Positions 8,988-19,137 are shown, counted from the stretch's first letter. The stretch: 64,000 bases of DNA from Georgfuchsia toluolica (GCF_907163265.1 NZ_CAJQUM010000001.1:124001-188000), one strand, 5' to 3'. Notes: a model not told the origin generated them from the letters alone. Numbers and translations are program-made.

Positions 8988-9749
8988 TTGTTAATCGATA
9001 CCCACTGCCACCTCGACGCAACAGAATTTGATGCCGACCGCGATGCCGTGATGGCGCGTGCGCATGCCGTCGGTGTTATGCACATCGTGGTTCCAGCCGT
9101 GGAACGGGCCAATTTCGACAGGGTTGCCGCGCTGTGCCGGCAATACCCCGGTTGCAGCCCCGCTTACGGCATCCATCCGATGTATGTTGACCGCGCACTG
9201 GCCGCAGACCTGGACGTGTTGCGCGAAACCCTGCGCCGCGAACAGCCGGTCGCCGTGGGTGAAATAGGGCTGGATCGTTTTGTCGCCGATCGCGATGACG
9301 TCCGGCAGGAGTTCTACTTTGTCGAGCAACTCAAGATCGCACGCGAATTTGAGTTGCCGGTACTGCTGCATGTGCGGCGTGCCATCGATCCCATCCTGAA
9401 ACACCTGCGCCGGATTCACGTGCCTGGCGGCATCGCCCATGCCTTCAACGGCAGCCGCCAGCAGGCCGACGAATTCATCAAGCTGGGCTTCAAGCTCGGT
9501 TTCGGCGGCGCGATGACCTGGCCGCGCGCCAGCCGTCTGCGCGAACTTGTCGTGGTCCTGCCGCTGGAATCCATCGTACTGGAAACCGATGCGCCGGACA
9601 TTCCGCCAGTATGGGTGGGCCGGGAGCGCAATGAGCCAGTGGAAATCGCTGCGATTGCGCGGGAGATTGCCGCACTGCGTAAAATCGATGTGTCGGCGTT
9701 GGTCGCCGCCACGATGGCCAACGCCAAGGCCGTACTGCCGCGCTTGTAA
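8988..9749 (+). CDS. TatD-family metal-dependent hydrolase
   Basis: The 253-residue protein is a TIM-barrel amidohydrolase-like metal enzyme, usually a 3'-5' DNA exonuclease in this family. Metal-binding motifs are DTHCHLD at the start, the Glu of VGEIGLD (about 85-91), a His in LLHVRRA and the late ETDAPDI (about 199-205). The apparent start is TTG at 8988 directly before LIDTHCHL, with no convincing ribosome site, so the exact N-terminus is unsure. It follows iscX by 72 nt and may be the last cistron of the isc transcript. Confidence 0.88.
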   Translation: MLIDTHCHLDATEFDADRDAVMARAHAVGVMHIVVPAVERANFDRVAALCRQYPGCSPAYGIHPMYVDRALAADLDVLRETLRREQPVAVGEIGLDRFVADRDDVRQEFYFVEQLKIAREFELPVLLHVRRAIDPILKHLRRIHVPGGIAHAFNGSRQQADEFIKLGFKLGFGGAMTWPRASRLRELVVVLPLESIVLETDAPDIPPVWVGRERNEPVEIAAIAREIAALRKIDVSALVAATMANAKAVLPRL

Positions 9750-9780
9750 GCTTTACACTAAGGAATTACCGAACAAGCCC

Positions 9781-9872
9781 GTTCGCGCTGAGTCCTTCGA
9801 CTTTGCTCAGGACAGGCTTGTCGAAGCGCAAGCCGCTCCAGCACTGGGCTTCGACAAGCTCAGCCCGAACGG
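9781..9872. repeat. Interspersed palindromic repeat (GTTCG...CGAAC type)
   Basis: GTTCGCGCTGAG at 9781 is nearly complementary to CTCAGCCCGAAC at 9859. Between them are two more inverted pieces, CAGGCTTGTCGAAG and CTTCGACAAGC. The same words (CCTTCGAC, CAGGCTCAGGACGAAC) occur at 18761 and 22847. This is the common proteobacterial intergenic repeat of that type; it is noncoding. Confidence 0.7.
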
Positions 9873-9903
9873 TAAGGTACTTAATTGGCATTTCCCTAAA
9901 CGC

Positions 9904-10752
9904 ATGGATAAAATTGATATCGAGTTTCTGCAAACATGGGTCGGACGGAAAAATTTCGTCGCTGACGATCTGAATCCGTTTGCGGCGCGCGCGCTGGCGG
10001 CCGCGCTGGATCATCCGACTTCGCCGGGCAAGGGCGATCCGCTGCCGCCTTCGTGGCATTGGATGTATTTTCTCGATACGCCATCGGCTTCCGGCACTGG
10101 GCACGACGGGCATCCCAAGAAGGGCGGCTTTCTGCCTCCGGTGCCCTTACCGCGCCGCATGTGGGCGGCAGGTAAACTGGAAATCACACAGTCGCTGATG
10201 CTGGGGACGCCGGCCATGAAAAAATCGACGATTCGTTCGGTCGACCTCAAGGAAGGCAAGTCCGGCACACTGGTTTTCGTCACTATTGAACATGCGTTAT
10301 ACCAGAATGACAAGCTCTGCATTCTCGAAGAACAGAATCTGGTTTACCGTGACATGCCCACCGCGCCAGCGCCATTGCCACCTGGCGATGCCGCGCCCAA
10401 GGATGCGGATTGGGTAAAGACCATAGTGCCGGATCCGGTGCTGCTGTTCCGTTTTTCGGCGCTGACTTACAACGGACACCGCATCCATTACGACCGCGAG
10501 TACGTGACGCGGGAAGAGTTTTATCCCGCGCTGGTCGTACAGGGCCCGCTGTTGGCGACTTTGCTGCTTGATCTGGTCGGCGCGCAGGTGGCCGACAAGC
10601 GCGTGGCGAAGTTCAGCTTTCGCGCCGTGCGTCCTGCCTTCGACACTGCCTCATTCACCGTGTCGGGCAAGCGTGAGGGCGATCGGGTGGGTTTGTGGAC
10701 TTCCGATCAGGAAGGCTTTACCGGCATGACGGCCCAGGCAGTTCTGGTCTGA
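9904..10752 (+). CDS. FAS1-like / HTD2-type hydroxyacyl-thioester dehydratase
   Basis: The 282-residue protein has two hotdog-fold halves as in the FAS1-like dehydratase (HTD2, mesaconyl-C4-CoA hydratase) group. The N-terminal half has PLPRRMWAAGKLEI, and the C-terminal half has LLFRFSALTYNGHRIHYDREY, the segment holding the catalytic-type His. Family members hydrate or dehydrate 3-hydroxyacyl-CoA or related thioesters. I chose ATG 9904; a longer frame back to 9547 runs through tatD and the repeat. It is monocistronic and convergent with a DUF1302 gene. The substrate cannot be told from sequence. Confidence 0.75.
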   Translation: MDKIDIEFLQTWVGRKNFVADDLNPFAARALAAALDHPTSPGKGDPLPPSWHWMYFLDTPSASGTGHDGHPKKGGFLPPVPLPRRMWAAGKLEITQSLMLGTPAMKKSTIRSVDLKEGKSGTLVFVTIEHALYQNDKLCILEEQNLVYRDMPTAPAPLPPGDAAPKDADWVKTIVPDPVLLFRFSALTYNGHRIHYDREYVTREEFYPALVVQGPLLATLLLDLVGAQVADKRVAKFSFRAVRPAFDTASFTVSGKREGDRVGLWTSDQEGFTGMTAQAVLV

Positions 10753-10769
10753 ACGCGTGTCAGACTGAC

Positions 10770-12614
10770 TCAGAACCTTAAACCGGCTGCCGCTGCCAGC
10801 CAGCTTCGATCGCGGGCATTATTGAAATAACCGCCCCAGGTCGGGGTCCACGTCACGTCGCCAAAGTACATTTTGCGATAGGTCGCGCGCAACGACATCC
10901 CCAGCGTTCGCCGGCCCTCGTTGAAACCGTTGTCGTAAGACCAGCCGCGCACGTCGTGAGTAAAAGTCATGGCGGGCGTGAAGTCGACCTGGTCGATGAT
11001 GTTCGGATAACGCAAACCGGCTCTCAGGCGGTAACCCCACGCCCGTCTCGAAACGTAACCCTCCTGGCTGCACTGAATGGCCGCTGAACCCGGTTCGCAA
11101 ACGCCATTCACCGGGCCGACGCCGAAGGCGTCCTGGCGGCCGTAGCGGCGCGTTGCCTGATCCGGCAGGTCGTTCATGTATTTCAAACCGGCTTCGGCGG
11201 CCAGCATTGCTTCCTCGGCCCCGAGCAGGGAATGAAACTTGTTGCTGACGGAAAGCTGGGCTTGCGTCACTTTCCGTCTGTCATAGCCGTGGAATACTCC
11301 GCCCAATGGGGTGGCGGTGCCATCCGCGCGCAGGGTGGTCGGGGCCGTGTTCGAGACGAAAGCGCGCAGCAACTCAGTCGCATTGAAGACGACAGGTTGG
11401 TTGGGACGATAAGTCAATTCGCCTGCTATTGTCAGATCATCTCGCTTTGTCGAGAAGGTGAGGCCGAGCATGCGAATCCGCTCCGGATACTCGGTGAAGT
11501 AAAGCGGGTTTTTCCCGTCGGGATCGTTCGGCAGAAATGGGAAAGGCGGAATGACGCGAGCCGTCTTGATGGCGCTCGCGACCGGCAGCCGGCTGTGATA
11601 TTCCGCAAGGAGAATGCCGAAATCAGTGTCGAGTTCCGGAATCTTGCGGGTCAATGAAAGGCCGAATTCGCCACTATCGGAAACGTCGGGTGTTGGGGCT
11701 CGCTTGGCCAACAGTCCCGCAGAGACTGCGGTGCGATCTGATATTGCGGAGGAAGGTACGACTACGACGCCATTGCAGCCTGGCGCCAGATAATCGTAGG
11801 TCGAGAAAAAGGTGCCGCACCCATCAAGCGCCGTGGGACGGAAACGAAACTGATAAAAGCCTTCAAGCGCGGTGCTTTCATCAAGCGCGAGTTTGCCGTA
11901 TAGCGCAGGGATGGGAACCAGCATTTCTTCTGGCAGCGCGCCGGCACGTCGGACGGCGGGCAGGTCAACTGGATTGAGCGCCGAGATTCCGCCGGTGATG
12001 GTCCAGCCCGAACCCCAGGGCAGGAACTGCTGGCCGAGGCGCAGTGCAAGCGGTTTGTCCCAAGGCTCGAACGAACCATAAACGTAAACATCCTGAAGGA
12101 CGGCGCCTGAAAACTTGGCGCGTTCCGAGAAGCCGGTATCGCGTAATGGGTGGTTGGCAGAATAGCCGTTTGGAAGGTTGCCGAATGCGGGGTTGGAATC
12201 GCCGAGGGTGAGTTCATGCCACAGTTTCGCCCTTGCCGCGACCCCATACTTGCCTCGCCTGAGATCGACGCTGCCGACGGCCTTGGCGACGGTCGATACC
12301 GTGTCTCCCTTGTTGAAGTTGAGTTCGCCATCGTCGGTATTGCTGCCGCCCACGGCAGTGCCGGTTACGCCGACGCGGCTGCCGTTACCGCGTTGAATCA
12401 AGGCGGAGTCACGGTTGTCGGTGCGGATCGTGGTGCCATAAGTCAATCCGCCATGAAACGTGAGATCCAGTCCGCCGGCATTCAGATCAATTGCGTTGCC
12501 TGGCACGGAATGGGCGGAGCATGCTGCGATAAAGGTGGCGATAAGCCATCGGGGAAAGTCCGGACGGCTGCTTGAATGGCAAGGGTTGGATTTGCAAATA
12601 ATCGCCGTGTTCAA
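10770..12614 (-). CDS. DUF1302-family outer-membrane protein
   Basis: About 614 residues. An N-terminal signal segment (FPRWLIATFIAACSAHSVPGNA) is followed by a Gly/Asn-rich mature start (DLNAGGLDLTFHGGLTYGTTIR). Alternating beta-strands and a C-terminal LAAAAGLRF ending in Phe are typical of outer-membrane barrels. The family is frequently linked to hydrophobic-substrate degradation and has a second member here at 48270. I favour TTG 12614, which overlaps the stop of the upstream GGDEF/EAL gene (TTGA) and follows GAAAGG. ATG 12650 is the alternative and would overlap that gene by 40 bases. Confidence 0.78.
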   Translation of the reverse strand: MNTAIICKSNPCHSSSRPDFPRWLIATFIAACSAHSVPGNAIDLNAGGLDLTFHGGLTYGTTIRTDNRDSALIQRGNGSRVGVTGTAVGGSNTDDGELNFNKGDTVSTVAKAVGSVDLRRGKYGVAARAKLWHELTLGDSNPAFGNLPNGYSANHPLRDTGFSERAKFSGAVLQDVYVYGSFEPWDKPLALRLGQQFLPWGSGWTITGGISALNPVDLPAVRRAGALPEEMLVPIPALYGKLALDESTALEGFYQFRFRPTALDGCGTFFSTYDYLAPGCNGVVVVPSSAISDRTAVSAGLLAKRAPTPDVSDSGEFGLSLTRKIPELDTDFGILLAEYHSRLPVASAIKTARVIPPFPFLPNDPDGKNPLYFTEYPERIRMLGLTFSTKRDDLTIAGELTYRPNQPVVFNATELLRAFVSNTAPTTLRADGTATPLGGVFHGYDRRKVTQAQLSVSNKFHSLLGAEEAMLAAEAGLKYMNDLPDQATRRYGRQDAFGVGPVNGVCEPGSAAIQCSQEGYVSRRAWGYRLRAGLRYPNIIDQVDFTPAMTFTHDVRGWSYDNGFNEGRRTLGMSLRATYRKMYFGDVTWTPTWGGYFNNARDRSWLAAAAGLRF

Positions 12615-15589
12615 TGTAAACCTTTCAAATTGAAGTCCTGCATGTCCCATGAGTCGGCAGTTTGCAGCGACCGTACGTAAGCCGCGACATCCGGGTCCTG
12701 AATGAAGTCCGCCGCCGAACTCATCGTCAGCAACTGATCGAGCGGCAGAGGGCGGCAGATAACAAATCCCTGCACGTGATCGATACCGATACTCACCAGT
12801 GCTTTCAGGGTATCGAGGTCTTCAACCCATTCCGCGATGCTTTGCATGCCGAGGTTACGCGAAAGATCGCTGATCGCGCTCACGATTGCCATGTTGGCCG
12901 GGTGCGAAATGGCGCCAATAACAAACTGGCCGTCGATCTTGATGGCATCAGCGGACAGCTGGCGCAGGTAAGAAAACGATGTGTAGCCGGCGCCGAAATC
13001 GTCCAGTGCGAGCCTCGTTCCGAACTTGTTGGCGCGTTCGACAAAGCGCCTCGAATGCTCGATATCGTTCAGGGCGACGCTTTCGGTGATTTCTATGCAG
13101 AGCTTGCGGGCTGCATTGGGATGATCCGCCAGCATGGCAAAGACATCCTCGACGAATCGGGCATCATTCATGGAGCCACCGCTCAGGTTCACGTTGGCGA
13201 CGCGCGTGTTCCCCAGTTGATTATGATGATTCTCCAGCCACTCAAGAGCTGTCAGAAAAACCCATCTGTCAATGAGCGCAATGCGCCCGCTTATTTCCGC
13301 TATCTTGATCATCTTGAAGGCCGAGATGATGTCGGAGGTTTCGGAATCCTTCATGCGCAGCAGGAACTCGAAATTCAGCGATTGGTATGGTTCGCTCAAG
13401 GACATGAACGGTTGTGCGTACAGCAGCAAGTCCTTGGGGAATTCGTTTTGCTCAATCTGCTGCATTATGCGCAGTTCTTCGGCACGTTCCGCAAATTCCG
13501 CCGCATTCTTGCGATACACCACAACGCTATTAGCCCCAGTTGCCTTTCCGCTCCGGCAGGCACGGTCGGCAGTTGAAATCGCATCGCTGAGTCTGGTGGC
13601 TGGCGCAACTTCGATAAGACCGATGGATGCGTTCACCAAAAACGCCTTTTCATCGGCATGGAACAATTGATTGAAAATGTGGCCGATGATGTCGTGGCAT
13701 TGCGTTTCGCATGCGGCAATATCATTGCTGTCGAAAATGATCACGAATTCGTCGCCGCCGACACGTCCCAGATGCTGCATCCCCGGCTGCAGCATGGCGT
13801 TGATCTGTTTGCATATCTGCTTGAGAACGGCGTCTCCCGTGCCATGCCCGTGCAGATCGTTTATCAGCTTGAAGCGGTCAAGATCGATATAAGCCAGCGC
13901 CAGCGTTCGGCCGCTCAGTCGATTGAACATTGCCTCAAGACCGCGGCGGTTCAGCATGCGGGTGAGGGGGTCGTGTTCGGCGAGAAACTGCAGTTGCTCG
14001 GTTGCCAGTGTCCGCTGTGTGATGTCCTGCAGGGAGCCTTCAATCTGGTCGTTGGCGGACGTCGCCCGAACCAGAAAGCTGCGTTTATGTTCGCCATCAG
14101 TCAGCGATATTTCCATTTCGCAGGTGGTTTCCAGTTCCAGCGCCCGGGCAAGCTTCTGCCATGACTCCATGCCGAATATATCCGCCCAGATCACGTTGGG
14201 AGTGGCAGGTCCCCCTACCATCGCCTGCAACGAGGGATTGATGCGCAAAAAACTCCCATCCCTGTCAAGCGTGAACAGACCAATCGGCATGGCATCATAG
14301 GTTTTGCGCAGTTCCGCCTCTGCCTTGCGTTTCGCAATCCGATCCTGGCGTATCTGTTCTGCTATCGCCAATGCCGCCATAAGGCTTGAAATCAGTGCGG
14401 CAGTAACGCTGTTGAAAATTCCGATCAGCGCCCCGATGCCGATCGAGGCGGCTATGACTTCATTGAAGTTCGCCGCTACGGTTGTGGCGATCGACAGTGC
14501 ATACCATATTGCCACTGTGGACTGTGTGACCATCAGGATGCGGGCAATCGCAAAAATGATGCTGCCAACCGAAAAGACCGAAAGTGCCCAGAACACCGGC
14601 AGAAAGTATCGGTAAGGCATAATCAGGGCACAGATCAGCAGCGGAAAAATGGACCACCGTACCCAGGTCAACAGCCGGGAACAGCCGACCTGTTTCAACT
14701 CGGTTGCAAACAGGCGGCTGAACAGGATGATCGTCAGCGCGCAGTAGCTTGCCATCGCCATGCGCCGCAGCGGGAATATCCAGTCGAGCGGGATTTCCTG
14801 TCCGAACCAGAGGGTATCGAAGCCTGCGGACAAGGCTGCTATCCTCAGGTTGGCAACCATCCATGCCGCAAACAAGACATGAATCCACTCGCGGTTGATC
14901 AACGCGGTGAGGGTAATGAAAATGGTGAGGATGGCCAGGCCGCCATCGAGCAAGCCGCTATCCCTATCAAACGCTCCCTGGGATTTAATGAAGCCGTTTA
15001 ACGGCCATTGTTGAACTGTGATCCGCGCCGGACCTGAAAACTGTGCATTGCATATCAAGCGGGATGTTTTGTCCGTCGAGAGTGCAAGTGCGAAGTCGGC
15101 TTTGGCACGCACCAGCATGCCTGTCGTGCCGATTTGTCCGGCTTCGCCGAGGGGGATCAGGGTATCGGCATCCCAGCATGCAATGCGCAACGCATGACGT
15201 GAAGGAAAGGCCAGAATCGAGGAGGAAGCCGCCATCCCGGCAGCGGGTGAGAACAGCAGCCAGAACGGTTGTTCGGAAAGGTGGGTCTGCATCTCGTACA
15301 CATTACCAACGTCCATGTTACGGAGTTGATACCTTGCTGCCGCAGGATCAAAGCCAATGCCCGTTTTCGGTTCTTCCAGGGCCAGAAACGGAATTGATGC
15401 CGCGCTGCTGAATTCCTTGTAATGCGCAGGCCATGCAAGCGCGGCAACGAAGGTCATGATGGTGATCGCAGCGGGAACCAGCAGGGCGGAAAAACCAAAA
15501 AGCAAGCTGTCTGCGACAGACGTTTCCGCCCACATGGAACAACTTGTCAGCTTGCCGAAAATCCCCCTGATTATGCGTTTTAACGACAC
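12611..15589 (-). CDS. Membrane GGDEF/EAL c-di-GMP enzyme with PAS domain
   Basis: This 992-residue sensor has an N-terminal transmembrane helix (about 28-53), a periplasmic region to about 205, then about seven transmembrane helices to about 410, resembling a 7TMR-DISM sensor. A PAS domain (about 425-515), GGDEF domain with VGGDEFVIIF (about 607-616) and EAL domain (about 735-965) follow. The EAL motif reads EFLLR. CIEITES, LALDDFGAGY and IKIDGQFV are kept, so both cyclase and phosphodiesterase activity are possible. It overlaps the DUF1302 start downstream. A hairpin terminator separates it from the upstream acyltransferase. Confidence 0.9.
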   Translation of the reverse strand: MSLKRIIRGIFGKLTSCSMWAETSVADSLLFGFSALLVPAAITIMTFVAALAWPAHYKEFSSAASIPFLALEEPKTGIGFDPAAARYQLRNMDVGNVYEMQTHLSEQPFWLLFSPAAGMAASSSILAFPSRHALRIACWDADTLIPLGEAGQIGTTGMLVRAKADFALALSTDKTSRLICNAQFSGPARITVQQWPLNGFIKSQGAFDRDSGLLDGGLAILTIFITLTALINREWIHVLFAAWMVANLRIAALSAGFDTLWFGQEIPLDWIFPLRRMAMASYCALTIILFSRLFATELKQVGCSRLLTWVRWSIFPLLICALIMPYRYFLPVFWALSVFSVGSIIFAIARILMVTQSTVAIWYALSIATTVAANFNEVIAASIGIGALIGIFNSVTAALISSLMAALAIAEQIRQDRIAKRKAEAELRKTYDAMPIGLFTLDRDGSFLRINPSLQAMVGGPATPNVIWADIFGMESWQKLARALELETTCEMEISLTDGEHKRSFLVRATSANDQIEGSLQDITQRTLATEQLQFLAEHDPLTRMLNRRGLEAMFNRLSGRTLALAYIDLDRFKLINDLHGHGTGDAVLKQICKQINAMLQPGMQHLGRVGGDEFVIIFDSNDIAACETQCHDIIGHIFNQLFHADEKAFLVNASIGLIEVAPATRLSDAISTADRACRSGKATGANSVVVYRKNAAEFAERAEELRIMQQIEQNEFPKDLLLYAQPFMSLSEPYQSLNFEFLLRMKDSETSDIISAFKMIKIAEISGRIALIDRWVFLTALEWLENHHNQLGNTRVANVNLSGGSMNDARFVEDVFAMLADHPNAARKLCIEITESVALNDIEHSRRFVERANKFGTRLALDDFGAGYTSFSYLRQLSADAIKIDGQFVIGAISHPANMAIVSAISDLSRNLGMQSIAEWVEDLDTLKALVSIGIDHVQGFVICRPLPLDQLLTMSSAADFIQDPDVAAYVRSLQTADSWDMQDFNLKGLH

Positions 15590-15676
15590 TCGAAAGGTTC
15601 TCTTGTATTGTTTTCTCCATGTAAATTTAACAGTTTATTAGTCCATTGCGCGACAAGAATCGGCACCCGGCGATCA

Positions 15677-15723
15677 AATAAAATGCCGCATATCCATTGG
15701 CATAACTCAATATGGATATGCGG
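15677..15723 (-). terminator. Rho-independent terminator of the acyltransferase gene
   Basis: CCGCATATCCAT (15686-15697) pairs perfectly with ATGGATATGCGG (15712-15723). Read on the minus strand the hairpin is followed by a T-rich CATTTTATTT tract. It sits 15 bases after the stop of the 15738-16502 gene. Confidence 0.7.
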
Positions 15724-15737
15724 AAATGCGAAACGCA

Positions 15738-16502
15738 TCAGGTGCCGGCGAGATGCGGCGTGAAGCCTGATTTGGCGGGGGTTTGCAGCGGGTAGAAGGT
15801 TTCCATAATTGGACTGGGTGTTTGCAGCACAGGATAGCCTTCAATGTCGATATCCGGATGTTCGGTGAGGAAAAACAACTTGTACAGAGGGTGTGAAAGG
15901 GCGCGCCAATGGTTCTCGACTGTGGCTACCTCGATAGCCATGACCTTGTGCGGTATATTTCCCACATGTGCCATAGGGACGTAGCCGGCTTCAGGCAGAA
16001 TGTCCTGGAACGTGAATGTTTCATACATCTGATCCAGCGGCGGGCGGGCGGTAATCACGATCCAGTCCACGCCAACATTGCGGCAATAGGCCAGTACCGC
16101 TTTGAAAAGCAGCGATTTGACCAGGCTACCGCGATCCCGCTGGGTCACACCCAGGCGGGTCGCTTCGACCAGCAAACTCCCGTCGATCCAGCTCGGAAGC
16201 GCCACCGAATGCTCTACGCTCAGTTGCCTGGATTGGTTGGACTGTATGCGCATCGATCCGATTGGCTGACCATCGAATTTCGACTCGGCCAGGAAGACCG
16301 TGGTCGTCGGGTCGAAATCGCATGCCTCCGGTTCCTTGAGCTTCCCAGCCAGTTCGGGGACATGGCGACCATACGCAACATGGCGAATGGCAACAGCCTT
16401 GCGGATGTCGGCTTCGCTACGTGCAATCCGTATCGTGAAGGGAAGGCGTTCTTCGGTAATCGTGGATGCGGCGGAAACGTGCTTGATGGACTCCAGCTTC
16501 AT
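15738..16502 (-). CDS. N-acyl amino acid synthase (FeeM)-like acyltransferase
   Basis: This 254-residue protein resembles the FeeM group, a GNAT/autoinducer-synthase-like fold that joins long fatty acyl chains from acyl-ACP to amino acids. Features are the early IRIARSEADIRKAVAIRHVAYG (quoted in part), AESKFDGQPIGSMRI, a central EATRLGV motif (about 113-119), and a C-terminal part on handling of a long acyl group. It is monocistronic, with its own terminator and a CAGGAGG-like site (GGAGGAATCACC on the minus strand) before the ATG. The product could be a signal or a membrane lipid. Assignment is by pattern, not search. Confidence 0.6.
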   Translation of the reverse strand: MKLESIKHVSAASTITEERLPFTIRIARSEADIRKAVAIRHVAYGRHVPELAGKLKEPEACDFDPTTTVFLAESKFDGQPIGSMRIQSNQSRQLSVEHSVALPSWIDGSLLVEATRLGVTQRDRGSLVKSLLFKAVLAYCRNVGVDWIVITARPPLDQMYETFTFQDILPEAGYVPMAHVGNIPHKVMAIEVATVENHWRALSHPLYKLFFLTEHPDIDIEGYPVLQTPSPIMETFYPLQTPAKSGFTPHLAGT

Positions 16503-16728
16503 GGTGATTCCTCCTGATTAAATTTGGCTACTTGGATGAAAGTTGGCCGACTAATGTGAAATCGAGCCGGTTAAACATGCAACTACGACATAAAGACTTT
16601 ATGTTTTCAAAGCCTTGTCGGTCAAAGTACAGACTCTTTGTTAACAATTGTCAATGGCCGGATGTTGTATGTCTGCATGCCGGGTAGTTGTCCGCGGCCG
16701 GCAATACACTATTTCGCTAATACCAGGA

Positions 16729-16754
16729 CTTGAAAAAACATCGGACAGCCCCAA
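16729..16754 (+). promoter_or_regulatory. Sigma-32 heat-shock promoter of htpG
   Basis: CTTGAA at 16729-16734 and CCCCAA at 16749-16754 are separated by 14 nt, matching the RpoH consensus CTTGAA-N13-15-CCCCAT. The same layout, including CCCCAACT, precedes lon. It lies 35 nt before the htpG start. Confidence 0.82.
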
Positions 16755-16789
16755 CTCAAACCGGTTGTTCAATTCTGTGAGGATTTGCC

Positions 16790-18703
16790 ATGTCACAAGC
16801 TGCGTCCGCAACCCGCGAAACGCTGGGATTCCAGACCGAAGTGAAGCAACTGCTTCACCTGATGATTCACTCCCTTTATTCCAACCGTGAGATTTTCCTG
16901 CGCGAGCTGATCTCGAATGCCTCCGATGCCTGTGACAAGCTGCGCTTCGAGGCGCTCGACAATGGTGCTTTGTTCGAGTCCGACCCCGAGCTCAAGATAC
17001 GCATCGGTTTCGACAAGGCGGCGCGCACGTTGACCATTATTGATAACGGCATCGGCATGAGCCGCGACGAGGCGATCGCCAATCTGGGCACCATCGCCAA
17101 ATCGGGAACGCGCGAATTCTTCTCCCATCTCACCGGCGACCAGAAGCAGGACGCCAATCTGATTGGCCAGTTCGGCGTCGGCTTCTATTCCTCGTTCATT
17201 GTCGCCGACAAGGTGACGGTGCTCAGCCGCCGCGCCGGCCTGCCCGCCGATCAGGGCGTGAAATGGGAATCGGGCGGCGAGGGCGATTTCAGCGTCGAAC
17301 AAGTGGAACGCGCCGCGCGCGGCACCGAGATCACACTCCATCTGCGCGAGGGGCAGGACGATCTGCTATCGGGCTGGAAACTGCGCGCGCTGATCCGCAA
17401 ATATTCGGATCATATCGTCCAGTCCATTGTGATGAAGCAGGAGAAATGGGACGAAGAGAAAAAGGAACAGGTCGTCACCGAAGAGGACGAGACGGTCAAC
17501 CAGGCCAGTGCGCTGTGGGCGCGGCCCAAGAGCGAGATCAGCGACGAGCAGTATCGAGAGTTCTACAAGCATGTCGGCCATGACTTCGAGGATCCGCTGG
17601 CGTGGACCCATGCCCGCGTCGAGGGGCGCAGCGAATACACGCAGTTGCTCTACATTCCCGCACATGCGCCATTCGATCTCTACGACCGCAACCAGCGCCA
17701 TGGTGTCAAGCTCTACGTCAAGCGCGTCTTCATCATGGACGATGCCGAGCAACTGTTGCCGGCCTACCTGCGCTTCGTGCGCGGCGTGGTCGATTCGAGC
17801 GACCTGCCGCTCAACATCTCGCGCGAGATATTGCAGGAAAGCAAGGATATCGAAGCGATCCGCAGCGGCTGCACCAAGAAGATTCTTGGGTTGCTCGATG
17901 ACCTCGTGGCCAACGATGCCGAGAAGTACAAGAAGTTCTGGCAGGCCTTTGGCCGTGTGCTGAAGGAAGGCGTCGCCGAGGATATGGTCAACCGCGACAA
18001 GGTGGCCGGTCTGCTGCGCTTTGCTTCAAGCCATGCCGATACGACGGAAGAAAACGTTTCATTGGCTGACTACATCGCACGCATGAAGGAAGGCCAGGAA
18101 AAGATCTACTACGTTACGGCGGAAAGTTTCAATGCCGCGAAGAACAGCCCGCATCTGGAAATCTTCCGCAAGAAAGGTATTGAAGTGCTGCTGCTGTCCG
18201 ACCGTATCGACGAGTGGGTCGTGACGCATCTGCACGAGTTTGACGGCAAGCCGCTGGTGTCGGTGGCGAAGGGCGGGCTGGATCTGGGCAAACTCGAAGA
18301 CGAGGCCGAGAAGCAGGAGCAGGAACGCGAAGCCGGCGAATTCAAGGAACTGTTGGAGAAAATCAAGAAATCCCTGGGCGAGCGCGTGAAGGAAGTACGC
18401 ATCACCAATCGCCTCACCGATTCACCGGCTTGCCTGGTGGCCGATGAGCATGATGTTTCCGGCAATCTGGCGCGCATTCTCAAGGCGGCCGGGCAGAGTG
18501 CGCCGATAAGCGCGCCCAACATGGAGATCAATCCCAAACACCCGGTGGTATTGCGCCTGCGCTATGAGGAAAGGAAATTCGACGACTGGGCGGCGGTGCT
18601 GTTCGATCAGGCACTCCTCGCCGAGGGAGGGCAACTCGATGATCCGGCCACCTTCGTCAAGCGCATCAATGATCTGATGCTCGCGATGTCGCTTGCAAGC
18701 TGA
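16790..18703 (+). CDS. htpG: Hsp90-class chaperone HtpG
   Basis: This 637-residue protein has the GHKL ATPase domain first: [12 protein letters not shown] (about 36-47), DNGIGMS (about 85-91), [11 protein letters not shown] (about 125-135). The middle and C-terminal dimerisation domains follow. It is a cytosolic ATP-driven chaperone. The ATG at 16790 follows TGAGGATTTGCC, a usable ribosome site. Expression under heat is predicted from the sigma-32 promoter just upstream. It is monocistronic. Confidence 0.97.
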   Translation: MSQAASATRETLGFQTEVKQLLHLMIHSLYSNREIFLRELISNASDACDKLRFEALDNGALFESDPELKIRIGFDKAARTLTIIDNGIGMSRDEAIANLGTIAKSGTREFFSHLTGDQKQDANLIGQFGVGFYSSFIVADKVTVLSRRAGLPADQGVKWESGGEGDFSVEQVERAARGTEITLHLREGQDDLLSGWKLRALIRKYSDHIVQSIVMKQEKWDEEKKEQVVTEEDETVNQASALWARPKSEISDEQYREFYKHVGHDFEDPLAWTHARVEGRSEYTQLLYIPAHAPFDLYDRNQRHGVKLYVKRVFIMDDAEQLLPAYLRFVRGVVDSSDLPLNISREILQESKDIEAIRSGCTKKILGLLDDLVANDAEKYKKFWQAFGRVLKEGVAEDMVNRDKVAGLLRFASSHADTTEENVSLADYIARMKEGQEKIYYVTAESFNAAKNSPHLEIFRKKGIEVLLLSDRIDEWVVTHLHEFDGKPLVSVAKGGLDLGKLEDEAEKQEQEREAGEFKELLEKIKKSLGERVKEVRITNRLTDSPACLVADEHDVSGNLARILKAAGQSAPISAPNMEINPKHPVVLRLRYEERKFDDWAAVLFDQALLAEGGQLDDPATFVKRINDLMLAMSLAS

Positions 18704-18760
18704 AATTCATATCCTTTCAATTTCTTTGCAAAGACTGATCGGGTTCTTCGTTTGCTCGGA

Positions 18761-18798
18761 GCCCTTCGACTCCACCCAGTACGGGCATTTCGAAGGGC
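18761..18798. repeat. Short GCCCTTCGA / TCGAAGGGC inverted repeat after htpG
   Basis: Perfect 9-bp arms at 18761-18769 and 18790-18798. The words match the interspersed repeats at 9781 and 22847, so this is probably a degraded family member. It could also act as a weak hairpin downstream of htpG, but there is no T-tract. Confidence 0.55.
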
Positions 18799-18810
18799 GT
18801 GGCTAACTAC

Positions 18811-18884
18811 TATAATGTTGAGCGTAATGTCAGCGTGTGGTTGGACAGGTTCACCGTGAACCAAGTTAATCATCACACGCTGAC
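18811..18884 (+). other. TATAAT box followed by nested inverted repeats; possible small RNA
   Basis: The 512-bp stretch 18704-19215 has no gene. Within it TATAAT (18811-18816) is followed by an 11-bp perfect inverted repeat, GTCAGCGTGTG (18829-18839) with CACACGCTGAC (18874-18884). This encloses a 7-bp one, GGTTCAC-C-GTGAACC (18848-18862). In RNA this is a two-tier stem. No clear -35 is seen and no T-tract follows, so transcription is only a suggestion. It could instead be paired operator sites. Confidence 0.4.
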
Positions 18885-19137
18885 GATAAGGTCCTGCCGG
18901 AATACTAACTGCAGCCATTCCTGAACGTGATTTTCATCACTGCACGATTGTCTCGATTTGCCGACTCAATATATCGTTGTTATTAAAGCGTGATTTAAAA
19001 ATGCGTCAAAATTTGTCGGCGCCAACCGACAGCCAAGACTCAATCTCGTTTGAATCTTCTTGATTGGATATTGATTTAAAAGCGTTTGTTGTTCTGGCAT
19101 GGACATTGCGGAATTAAGGTGACCATTTTTTGGTCGT

